DNA from: Isoetes taiwanensis
Lineage: Eukaryota > Streptophyta > Lycopodiopsida > Isoetales > Isoetaceae
Direction of reading: 5' to 3'
Length of the DNA: 64,000 nt
Assembly: GCA_021234155.1 (NCBI GenBank)
Contig: JAJEKV010000005.1
Span: 19,392,089-19,456,088, forward strand
In this document: piece after piece, positions 54,620-64,000 of the stretch
Layout: the number at the start of each line of letters is the position of its first letter
Position numbering within the stretch: the stretch's first letter is position 1
Program-made: the position numbers and the translations under genes
The notes under the pieces: model-generated
The model's input: the letters and a program-made list of their open reading frames with translations, nothing else
What the model was told of the DNA's origin: nothing
Databases searched by the model: none

Positions 54620-56595
54620 GACACTATTCTACAGATCACCAAGTTGGGGAAAAAGGAGAAAGAGCAGTGTCAGAAAAAGAAACTCACAAAAGAAATCAGT
54701 GTGGTGATGCCATTGCCAATGTGACCAATAAGCAGGACTTCTATTATTCCAACTCCACCTTTGCCTACATGTATGACTCATTTGAAAGTAGAATACTTCA
54801 GCGAAGAGACATCTAAAACAAATGAGACATGTCCATCCAAGTTTTGATACTTTTGAATCCTGTTATCCTGTTCATGCAACATGAAATCTTCACTTATTGT
54901 ATAGCTGGAATAATAACATAAAATTATCACCTAGCTATTGAATATAGACAGAAATTTCACGCATGATCACTCCCACTAAACATTCACAGATGCAATTATC
55001 ATCTTATCACTAAATGATTGGTAGTTATGTAATAAGCAAATCATAAATTCTGATGGCATGTCTTCATCAATTGGCCCCATACCTTATAGAAGTGCACCTT
55101 CCAATGTCAGTTGTTCATAATGTGGCAGCAAGGTCTTTCCAAACTCTTACCCTTACATGATGTTCTCTACTTTGCCCATCCTTCACATAAGAATAAACAT
55201 TTAAAAACAACATGCAGCTAGCTACAACCAGAGAAACAAATAAAAGGCGGCTCTTGTGTGTCATGGAGTCACATTATTCAATTGATATGTAAACACAATA
55301 TATATAGAGATCCTAGAGATGCACCTATCATGTTATGTTAAGAGCACATCAGATGCAAACCAATTTCTGAAATTAAAAAGTGTCTATCCTCTAAAGAGCT
55401 CCCTATTCTTAATATTCTCTCTGCTGTGATAGAATCTAAATTCACTAAAAAGGAATTGAAACACTCCAAATCATGTGCTTGAGCTTTGAGTTCCTGCTTA
55501 ATCCGTCTGAAGCTAGTTCAAAGAAATGATAATCCAAAAAAAAATGGCAAATATTAACACGTACCGTTGTTGCAGTGCCAATGCCTTTATGGTAATTATT
55601 TGATGTAAGAGATTTAGAAGTATAGGTGTGGATAGAGTATATAATAAACTCTAGAAAATCTCCGGAATTAAGAGCACAAACAATATAATAAATTGCTTAA
55701 TTATGGACTGACTTATTTCTGTAATATTATCATCTAAGAGGCTACTGCAATAACCATCATATTTGACAGATTCTCGGTCTTGCATACGCTCTGTACATAA
55801 AGGAAGGCCACAAAATTTGCATGCAAAATAGGGCCCTTCCAAGGCAAATCATCCTAGGCAAACACCAAAATCCCTTTCCGTTCCACAATGAAGGATGCCA
55901 CGAAACTGTAGCAGGAAGGAAGAAGTTATTATCAAGCTGAAAACAAAAAGGCGTGGCCGGCATGCACGTTCGATTGCGAGAATCTGGATAAGCACCTCCT
56001 TCCTATTTTTCAAGAAGGCATGACATCAAAATGCATCCCGATTTTTGGAAAGTTGGGAATTGTTTCCGGCAGGTAAACCCGTTAAAACCTTTGGAAAACA
56101 ACCTTTAAAAAAACCAAAAACATTTACGGCCAAACCGGAAATTCCCAAATTAACAAGGTTGATACTATATTTCCTCTAAATGCACTTTATTGACTTGACT
56201 TCACACACAAGCAAAAAAGTTTCCTAATGATCTAAAAAATTGGAAATAGTAGAGCAATGTTGATCGAGTCCAAGATCTCCTACAAACATGATACCAGTTC
56301 AACAACCATACCATATTTATTACGTTGTTTTTTGTTTAAAGGGATTCAACTATTTTTCTAAGAAGCCAAAGATCGAGCCATACGCACCTTAAGTGGCTAG
56401 ATGCAAGCCCAAATAGAAATCTACCCAGTTAAATGGATAGGGAAACAATCATGCCACATTTTTGTGTTATATAAATGATGGAAGGAGCGTACAAATATAT
56501 TAGAAATTATTAAAACGTATTTGTAGAAAGCACACGCTTCAAGGAAATCTTGAATGCTTTTGCGTATGATGCATACAAAAGAAATAATCTGTCCC
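54620..56595. other. Mostly non-coding; possible exon piece near 55700-55850
   Basis: AT-rich. On the minus strand an acceptor-like tgtttgcctag near 55853 is followed by an open stretch reading DDLPWKGPYFACKFCGLPLC, which might be a further exon of the gene suggested at 56603-56850. No family is recognised. Confidence 0.25.
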
Positions 56596-56602
56596 AACTT
56601 AC

Positions 56603-56850
56603 CAACATGAATGGCAATTACAGTGGCGATGAGGTCTTAGGCGTGGACGTGCAACTGCTTGCATGAGCAACATGGGACCGTAGAATAGAAGAACAACAAG
56701 TAAGAAGGAGATACCAATCCACTTTGTAGCAGTTGTAAGTTGCTCAAGAAGTCCCTTAAGAACTGAAACAAGCCCCTGCACAATGAATCTGATGGTAGCC
56801 ACAATTGCCATTGACGGCAGAAATGCGACCACAACTTCAAGCATCATCAA
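56603..56850 (-). CDS. Possible exon of a membrane protein
   Basis: A minus-strand frame beginning MMMLEVVVAFLPSMAIVATI. It contains two hydrophobic segments (about residues 5-30 and 46-63, ISFLLVVLLFYGPMLLM) separated by an amphipathic helix, and ends at a consensus donor TGTTG/gtaagttggg. The 5' limit is uncertain because the frame starts close to a 20-bp repeat at 56871. No family recognised. Confidence 0.35.
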
Positions 56851-56870
56851 AGAGTTGAAGGATTCAACTC

Positions 56871-56926
56871 TAGCATAGCCTTTTGAAGGAATATAGTAGA
56901 ATAGAATAGCATAGCCTTTTGAAGGA
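56871..56926. repeat. 20-bp direct repeat around a 16-bp LINE-tail-like insert
   Basis: tagcatagccttttgaagga occurs at 56871-56890 and 56907-56926. The 16 bases between (atatagtagaatagaa) resemble the (GAATA)n tail of the LINE at 53167. This looks like a target-site duplication around a tail-only LINE insertion. Confidence 0.75.
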
Positions 56927-56929
56927 AAG

Positions 56930-58076
56930 TAAGTCTAGAGTCTTCCCGGTGATTGCCTTATTATATTTTGTCTTGTGATGTGTGTAGATAGATTGGAATA
57001 TGAATTAAAGATGCAAGCATGGCCATAGTATTTGTCTTTATACGCAAAACTACTATTGTAAAAACATTCAATATGTTCGAAGCCAAATAAACGACATTAA
57101 TTTGACACTAGCGGATGCGATTTTTAAGCATGAGGTGTTATTATGGCCATTCAAGGTTCAAGAATCTAAAAATTACGGGACGGGACGGCCACCAATAGTG
57201 AACTATGGTCCTATTGTGGACCATGGTAAAACAAATCAAAATTCTCAATAGTGGGTCAACACAAAATTAGTGTCTCAATCTAAACCATGGAATGAAGTGG
57301 GTGCAAAAGATCTTGATCATCCAATCTTAGCCACAATAGGGAATTTGAGTGATGCTTACTCTTAATAGATAGACCAATTTCTTGGGGAGATTTGATGGAT
57401 TATATGCACCCAACTCTTTTCTAATGTAATACCTGAGACCGAGAGCTTTTAAGCAATGCAATTAATTATCAAAAATATGCCACGCTCACTTGAAAGGCCT
57501 AGGTCATGAGGTAACCTTAAATAGGGTAGGTCTATTGCGCATGATGGCTGCATAATGACGTGTTTTATTGATACTTATCAAATGTTTAAGATAAATAGAT
57601 AAATAGATCTAGCATGGGACTCTAAAAACTTAACAAGTATATTTCTTACGTAATTTAAGCTATGAGATAGGGGCCTATGAAAATTTAAATTTCATCCGGA
57701 AAAATATAAAGAAACCCACGGATTTTGATCGAAAAACTTCCTGGAATTTTTTCTCCTGTCGGAAATTCTCAATTTCAATAAACTCGGCACACACTGGTAG
57801 ATCGGTAAATGATACTTTAAGGTTCACATCACAAGCCGCATAGTACGAGCATGGTGCATTCCCACTATCTGCGAGATTTTGAAGGAAACCCCAAGATTTT
57901 TTAGCCGGCATTTAAAAAACTCGAATCGGAAAATAAGGATTGTGACCGAAAATTAGGAGACTAACCCGTTTTTTTCAATGCTTGCCGCAGGCCCAGTTTG
58001 GCTTACAAAATTTTGACGAAAATTTTCCGGCAGGTATTTTCAGGCTTAAACGGAAATCCTGACACCCAAATACGGT
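56930..58076. other. Intergenic sequence, no gene seen
   Basis: AT-rich, with Gly/Pro-free short frames only. 57690-58060 contains several ccggaaa/tttccgg-like motifs in both orientations, possibly an old foldback element. Confidence 0.4.
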
Positions 58077-58089
58077 GGCGTTATCAGCC

Positions 58090-58184
58090 TGCGTCGAAAC
58101 CCTAATGAAACCCTAAACCTAATATCTGGGGCACTATATCTGAGGCGCAGCTGGGACGGACTCCGGCGAGCGGAGGAGGTAAGT
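58090..58184 (+). promoter_or_regulatory. Telobox-containing putative first exon with GTAAGT donor
   Basis: Two telobox motifs (AAACCCTAA at 58097 and AAACCCTAAA at 58109) are followed by a GC-richer stretch and a perfect gtaagt at 58179-58184. Teloboxes mark promoters of many plant housekeeping and translation genes. This looks like the 5' end of a plus-strand gene with an untranslated first exon. I found no coding exon to its right within the window, so the gene is either broken by the transposons that follow or continues beyond the window. Confidence 0.4.
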
Positions 58185-59540
58185 AGGTCCAGTGCACTTG
58201 CTTTATTCGTTGTATGTATTTGGCCGAGAGGCTGGCGCCATGACGACTCCATGTATATTCAAGCTCAACAGAACTTAGCAGAAATATCTGTGTGCTGATA
58301 TTCCCGCTGAACTGAGCGCTGCCTCTGCGGTTTTTTTTATCTGTTTTAGATTAGCGCTTCATTCTAGGCGTTGCTCCCTTGCTCTTCATGCCTTGGAGAT
58401 GTCGGATGAAGCGTATATTAGAGCTTGCCAGCTTTAAACCATGCCACTCTTCTTTTTTTGAACATGAGTGACCATGACCTGTCTAATGGCACAGTTTTTG
58501 CTCTGTAATTTTCTTGGCTTCCTCAACTGGCCTTTGGTGTTTTAACAATTGCCTTTTGGCTCGTTCCCTGAAGCAATAAAAAGGAATTTTTGGGTCTGAA
58601 CAACCCTCTTATTTGCAATCCTCGCTATTCCCTTTCTGGACTTCTATTCTGATAGGGAACGTTGGATTGGAACATTACTTTTTCATTTATCAGAAAACAC
58701 TTTTTAGTACTGAGCTTGAGGTGGTACTTATTGATGTCGAGCGAGATGTGTTGTTTTTGAGATACTTGGTAACAATGTCTTTGATTTATTGTTCATTGTG
58801 TTTAATATGGCATATTTAGAAAGACGTTAAAGGGCTGTTTTGAATGATATGCTTGCCTGCTCTGATTTATCTTTTGTAATGCCAACGCCCTCCTTATACG
58901 GCTTTCAGTTATTCGAAAAGATAGAAAATGTGGCACCCCGATTTTGTTTTTTTTGAACATTATAAAAATTTGCTGGATCATATACAAAGCTGTATCAATG
59001 TACAAAACGAGGAATACCTTTTCCTAATCTACAAAAAGAGGAGACTAATCTTTAAAGCCGTTTGAACCAGACACCATCTTTAAGGAACTTTAAAAACTTC
59101 TGAATTATTTTAATTAAGGAGTTAAATAGTTTAAAGAAGAAGAAAAGACAATCTCTAACCTCTAATGTAAGTATTTTAGTTTAAAAATCTTAAATCTGAT
59201 GTGTAAAGGCCCATTGGTTTCACCTTTTTGGCAAAAGCAGCTTTTATTTTACCATCTGTTGCATCAAGCTGGTAGTTACGTAATCGAAGAAAGGGAAACA
59301 GAAAAACAGCTGATAGTCAATGCCATTGATTTTGTTGTGTAGGCCGCTCTGTTCCAATTTTGTTGCGTTTTAAAACTTTTATTATAGGTTGTTCTGCAGA
59401 GATCCTTTTAGCTCCATATGGGCCTATAATACTTTTAGATCTTTGAGGTTATCTTGAGATAACTTAAAAAAGAAATTATTAATCATTCAAGTTACACTAA
59501 AAACCACTTGCTTCTTTGGAAGAGCAAAACTTTTGGGTTT
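58185..59540. other. Possible first intron or intergenic sequence
   Basis: T-rich on the plus strand as plant introns are. No supported coding exon. Confidence 0.35.
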
Positions 59541-59544
59541 GTCC

Positions 59545-59737
59545 ATGTAATTCTCTTCTTTAATATCTTTCAAATAGGCAACTCGGTTATGTTTCTTAGT
59601 ACCTCTAGAAAGCAAAGAATCATATTCATCTTGCATTGCTATTTTTCATATCTCATGACTGGTGAAAGTAAAGAATCATATTCATCTCGCATTGCTATTT
59701 TTCACATCTCATGATTGGTGAAAGCAAAGAATCATAT
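59545..59737. repeat. Satellite-like repeat, about 56-bp unit, left block
   Basis: The unit aagaatcatattcatcytgca followed by ttgctatttttcacatctca and tgattggtgaaag occurs about twice here, again at 60182-60245, and again after 63085 and at 63740-63790. The preceding leader (atctttcaaataggcaactc, gttatgtt, acctctagaaa) is duplicated at about 63690. Confidence 0.85.
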
Positions 59738-60176
59738 TGTAACGGACTTATGGGAGATCGCTCAAGTAAATCTTCGTGTCGCATTCTTGAGACACCGACA
59801 TAAATGGGTAGAAGCGACTACTCGTAGACGGTATTGCCCAGTTGGTCAAGGGCATGTCGGTTAGGGACGTTACATTTAGTATCAGACCAAGGCTGGAGTT
59901 CTAGTTTTCATGAGTTTGAGTCTCCATGGGGCAAGCATGACTCGGAATACCGTTGAACGATAGGTCATGACCTGATCTTGGACACCATGGATGGTGTGGT
60001 CTATGGCCTTATGATGCTCGAAGACAAGCATAGTTCTAGTGGAAGAGATTGTAACAGACCCATGGGACCGTTCGAGTAGATCTTAGCGTTATATTCCCGA
60101 GACATCGGCATAAATAGGTGGAAACGACTACTCATAAACGTCTATACGGTTTTGCATGTTGGTTAGGAATGTTACA
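59738..60176 (+). mobile_element. TRIM element (439 bp) with 5-bp duplication CATAT
   Basis: Terminal direct repeats at 59738-59874 (137 bp) and 60050-60176 (127 bp), both starting TGTAAC and ending GTTACA. A degenerate primer site (tttagtatcagaccaagg) follows the first, and a purine tract (gtggaagagat) precedes the second. The target duplication is CATAT (59733-59737 and 60177-60181). No coding capacity. Confidence 0.92.
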
Positions 60177-60181
60177 CATAT

Positions 60182-60245
60182 TCATCCTGCATTGTTATTT
60201 TTCACATCTCCTGCATTGTTATTTTTCACATCTCATGATTGGTGA
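60182..60245. repeat. Satellite-like repeat, middle block
   Basis: tcatcctgcattgttatttt and ttcacatctc occur twice, a partly collapsed continuation of the array split by the TRIM. Confidence 0.8.
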
Positions 60246-60356
60246 GAAGACCATTTGAGCAGATCTTAGTGTCGCATTCCCGAGACACCGACATAAATGG
60301 GTGAAAGCAACTACTCATAAACGTCTAGACAGTTTTACTAAGTTGGTTAAGGGCAT

Positions 60357-61173
60357 TGTTATGAATATGGTAGCTCGAGGAGTGGTCTTGGATGTTAGTC
60401 TTGGTGGACTAGCGTGGGTGTCTAAGTTTGGCAAAGTATTGGCAAGAAAATGCAATAAAGGCAATCTATCATGATGCTAAAAAGGTTTAGCCAAATAAAA
60501 AAGGGCTAAAGTCGTAGCAGAGATCCTGAACTTCAGTTACACATATCTCGGCAACCAGAGCTCTGATAGAGGCGTTCTTACTTCGTTGGAACCGGCTCGG
60601 AGTCTAGTTTCTGAATTAAGGTGGCACTTTCCGCGAGTCATCCGAATAAGAGAGATATAGCCGGAAGAGTGATAGGGGGTCAAAGAAGACTGCTCTACGC
60701 ATTCGCTCTTGAATCTGATTCTAAGAAAGCCATTACTTTTTCCTAGAGTTTCTGCTGATCTTATTCAATAGCCTATTACTATCCTAGAGGCTAACTCTTG
60801 GTGTCTTATATTGAGGACTGCTAGCTCGAGGAAGGAGCTACCAGTGGAAGCTGATTATCAGGTCTTGCCATAATTCTGCCAATTCTTAGCACCGAATGAC
60901 CCGGTTGGGTGGTGAACTATCATACATTGGTTATTGCATCTTGACCTAGCTATGGTTTTGGTGAACTAAAGCTTGGTCAATCTGAGTTATCCATGTAACT
61001 TATATTGTATGTTTGTTTCAAATAGAGATATTTTGTCATTGCTAACAGTTTGATTGTGGATTATGTAGTAATTCTGGATGGATTACAGATTGGGAGACCA
61101 TGAATTGATTGAGAAGTCTTAAATAAGGTTTCAGGGATATAAAAGGTATGATTCATTGGTGTGATTTATAACA
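60357..61173 (+). repeat. 5' LTR of the non-autonomous element
   Basis: 817 bp, TG...CA ends with extended inverted termini TGTTAT/ATAACA. Confidence 0.93.
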
Positions 61174-62244
61174 ATTGGTATCAGGGCTGGCTATTCCTAA
61201 AGTTTGCAAAGACTTCCGGTTGGTGCTGGAGATTGCAAACAGGAATAGAGAACCTTATTTTGGCTATTCTTGATGTTTGTAAGTCATCTAGTAGGTGCTA
61301 GTGATTACAAACTGGAATAGTATTCCTTCTCCTTTGAGAATCGAAATGATCTTCTTTCTATGAATTGAAAATCTTTCCTTGAATTATTCTTTTACAATTT
61401 GATTCTACCCAGATCACTCAATCTTTGGATATCGGTGCAGGAAACATATAGGTGCAGGTGATTGGTGACGTGGAAGAAGCAGAGGGAACTGAGCCTAATC
61501 TTCCTGATCAATCTATTTCATTTGCCAAAATGGATCTCCTTCCAATCAACCCTAACTAGAACTGACAATCCATCTCCTTGTCCAGGATGGATCTCCGTTG
61601 AAACTTTTGTTGCATCTACAGAGGGCGTATCTATGGTGGACGGATTAATCTTTATCTGAATTCTCTATCCTTGACATATCTTGAACTATTTCAAACTAAA
61701 CAATGTAAAGTGCGGCCCATTGTTTTAGTAAGATGTCTTGATCATGAATACCTGTCTATAAGAAATTATAAATCTATTTTATGATCGTGTTGCTAATGAA
61801 TGATCATGTCATTTATAGTTGCACAATGGTTGGTGCCATAAGTGTTGATGTTAAACGATGACATTGAAATTCTAGATTGGTGTGTAGAGTCTTGAGCAGT
61901 AGTTGGTGCTACTGGTTGGAATCGGTGCTTCAACAGAACCCTTGATCTTTTCTTAATCTTGCCTTTATCTTAAAACTTAAATTTTATCTAGTAGATCTTA
62001 AGCTTTACTAATATATCTCAAAAGAATAATCAAATATTTTCCTAGATCTTTATCTTAATCTTTAGCCACAACAGTTGTGATTGTCATAAATAGTTGGTGC
62101 TATTTATGAGATCATAATCCTAGCTTTTGGTCCTTAAAATGGATTGAGTTGGTGCTCACGTACAAATTGAGTTGGTGCTCATTGAATTGGTGCTTAATTT
62201 GAGGTTTTACAACTGAGGTCAATTGCTTCCAAAAAGGGAAGGAT

Positions 62245-63058
62245 TGTTATGAATATGGTAGCTCGTGGGAGTGGTCTTGGATGTTAGTCTTGGTGGACTA
62301 GCGTGGGTGTCTAAGTTTGACAAAGTATTGGCAACGAAAGGCAATAAAGGCAATCTATGATCTATATTTATGATGCTAAAAAGGTTTAGCCAAATAAAAA
62401 AGGGCTAAAGTCGTAGCAGAGACCTATAAATAGATCCTGAACTTCAGTTACACATATCTCAGCAACCAGAGCTCTGATAGGGGCGATTTTTACTTCTTTG
62501 GAACCGGCTCGGAGTCTAGTTTCCGAATTGGGTGCCACTTTCCATGAGTCATCCGAATAAGAGAGATATAGCCGGAAGAGTGATAGGGGGTCAAAGAAGA
62601 CTGCTCTACGCATTCGCTCTTGAATCTGATTCTAAGAAAGGCATTACTTTTTCCTAGAGCTTCTGCTGATCTTATTCAATAGTCTTATTCAATAGTCTGT
62701 TACTATCCTAGAGCCTAAGTCTTGGTGTCTTATATTGAGGACTGCTAGCTCGAGGGAGGAGCTACCAATGGAAGCTGATTGTCAGGCCTTGCCATAATTC
62801 TGCCAATTCTTAGCACTGAATGACCCGGTTGGGTGGTGAACTATCATACATTGGTTATTGCATCTTGAGCTAGCTCTGGTTTTGGTGAACTAAAGCTTGG
62901 CCAATCTGAGTTATCCATGTAACTCATATTGTATGTTTGTTTCAAATAGAGAGTAATTCTGAATGGATTACAGATTGGGAGACCATGAATTGATTGAGAA
63001 ACCTTAAATAAGGTTTCAGGGATATAAAAGGTATGATTCATTGGTGTGATTTATAACA
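62245..63058 (+). repeat. 3' LTR of the non-autonomous element
   Basis: 814 bp. It differs from the 5' LTR by scattered substitutions and a few indels (for example an extra ctatattt near 62361 and a shorter aatagagatattttgtc segment near 62945). Confidence 0.93.
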
Positions 63059-63085
63059 GGCATGTCGGTTAAGAATGCTACGTAT

Positions 63086-64000
63086 ATTCATCCTGCATTG
63101 CTTTTTTTTCACATCTCAATATCGGTGAAAAGAGAGTTTACTCATATGTAATATCTCATGATTAGTGAAGAGAGAGTTTATTCATATGTAATAAATAAGA
63201 GAGTTTACTCATATGTAATGGATCATGAGAAATAGCCATGACATGGATCATGAGAAACAGCCATGACATGAGAAATAGCCATGACATGGATCATGAGAAA
63301 CAGCCATGACATGATAATCAATACTCTTTTGAGTATGAATGCGTGATAATCAATAATCTTTTGAGTAGGAACCCATGTGCAAGTTGAAACTTCTTTTTGG
63401 ATAGAATACGCGCAACATCTTTTGCGTAGAAGCCCATGTGTGAGTTGTGTGTCTCAATCTGTTATCTCAACATTTTTTAGAATAATTCCATAGCAAAATT
63501 ATCAAGAACATCATTAGCAGACCATTACTATTTTTAGAGTTAGTTCTACAACCATTTCTGGAGTTAGTTCTACAACTATTTCTGGAGTTAATTCTTTATT
63601 CCGTTAACAATAGCCAGAACTAGAGCAACTGTTTGCGACCATCACCATTCACCATTGTAAATTCATGAAAGATAGCACTATCTTCTTTGATATCTCCCAA
63701 ATAGACAACTCTGTTATGTTCCCTGTACCTCTAGAAAACAAAGAATCATATTCATCCTGCATTGCTATTTTTTCACATCTTATGATTGGTGAATGGATCA
63801 TTTACTCATATGTAATAGATAAGAGAGTTTACTCATATGTAATAGATCACGAGAAACAACCATCACATAATAATCAATAATCTTTTGAGTATGAAGCCAT
63901 GATAATCGATAAGCTTTTGAGTAGAAACACATGTACGAGTTGGAATGTCTTTTGGATAGAGGCCCATGTGCAACGTCTTTTGGGTAGAAGCTCATGTGTG
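63086..64000. repeat. Tandem short repeats, right block of the satellite-like region
   Basis: Several interleaved units: agagagtttactcatatgta (five times), catgagaaatagccatgaca (about five times, 63225-63315), gataatcaataatcttttga (four times) and a partial copy of the 56-bp unit with its leader at 63665-63790. The array runs off the window. Confidence 0.88.

Larger units (their letters stand above)
60357..63058 (+). mobile_element. Non-autonomous LTR retrotransposon (2.70 kb)
   Basis: LTRs at 60357-61173 (817 bp) and 62245-63058 (814 bp), starting TGTTATGAATATG and ending ATTTATAACA, with target duplication GGCAT (60352-60356 and 63059-63063). A primer site attggtatcagggc follows the first LTR, and aaaaagggaagga precedes the second. 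The 1.07-kb interior has no gag-pol frame, but several ggttggtgctggaga-like repeats. This is a short LARD-type element that needs proteins from elsewhere. Confidence 0.95.
60246..63085 (+). mobile_element. Solo LTR of the same TRIM family, split by an LTR element
   Basis: 60249-60356 (accatttgagcagatcttag through gttggttaagggcat) and 63064-63082 (gtcggttaagaatgctacg) together align with one TRIM terminal repeat. The first bases are missing. The larger LTR element at 60357-63058 was inserted into it. Confidence 0.8.

Noticed and set aside
61462-61659. Frame inside the 2.7-kb LTR element as a gag
   Set aside because: 65 codons with no gag or zinc-knuckle motif. The interior is repetitive.

Overview
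The window reads as nuclear DNA of a land plant, most likely a seed plant. It holds one intact intron-rich host gene, a plastid-derived segment (petL, trnW, trnP, clpP), and many plant-type transposons: chromovirus, Ty1/copia, TRIM/LARD, CACTA, hAT and an L1-like LINE. I cannot name the species. Almost everything outside the kinesin gene is repeat or decayed repeat.

Layout. 1-7.0 kb: two copies of a segment of about 2.7 kb carrying minus-strand exons of a gene I do not recognise. The copies differ almost only at CAG/CTG trinucleotides and homopolymers, which looks like a consensus-error signature at methylated CHG sites. 7.8-12.5 kb: a degenerate minus-strand LTR element with unrecognised gag-like frames. 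14.49-18.69 kb: a complete 17-exon kinesin-14 gene (ATK1/ATK5 type, 823 aa). 19.8-20.8 kb: a coiled-coil pseudogene. 20.8-24.5 kb: no gene seen.

24.5-42.8 kb is one nested block. A minus-strand LINE (about 7.3 kb without its guests) ends in a (GATA)20 tail and is flanked by a 30-bp direct repeat matching at 27 positions. It was entered by a chromovirus LTR retrotransposon (28203-34194, TSD TGTAC), a CACTA element (26317-27040, TSD TTA) and a hAT element (35203-39496, TSD GTTCTCTG). Removing each guest with one TSD copy rejoins the LINE frames, so the insertion order is readable. A 225-aa Cys-rich frame of unknown family lies at the LINE 5' end, inside the flanking repeats.

43-46.6 kb: TTCTAGAA-type and AGATTCCCTTAGATT-type repeats surrounding rearranged plastid DNA. 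46.6-49.0 kb: a truncated copia element. 49.04-52.86 kb: an interval bounded by 21-bp perfect inverted repeats, containing a TATA-driven small signal-peptide frame and a striking array of 30-bp palindromes with a 68-bp period. 53.2-54.6 kb: a second decayed LINE. 56.6 kb: possible membrane-protein exon. 58.1 kb: a telobox-bearing putative first exon. 59.5-64 kb: a satellite-like array of about 56-bp units invaded by a TRIM, a solo LTR of the same family, and a 2.7-kb non-autonomous LTR element (TSD GGCAT).
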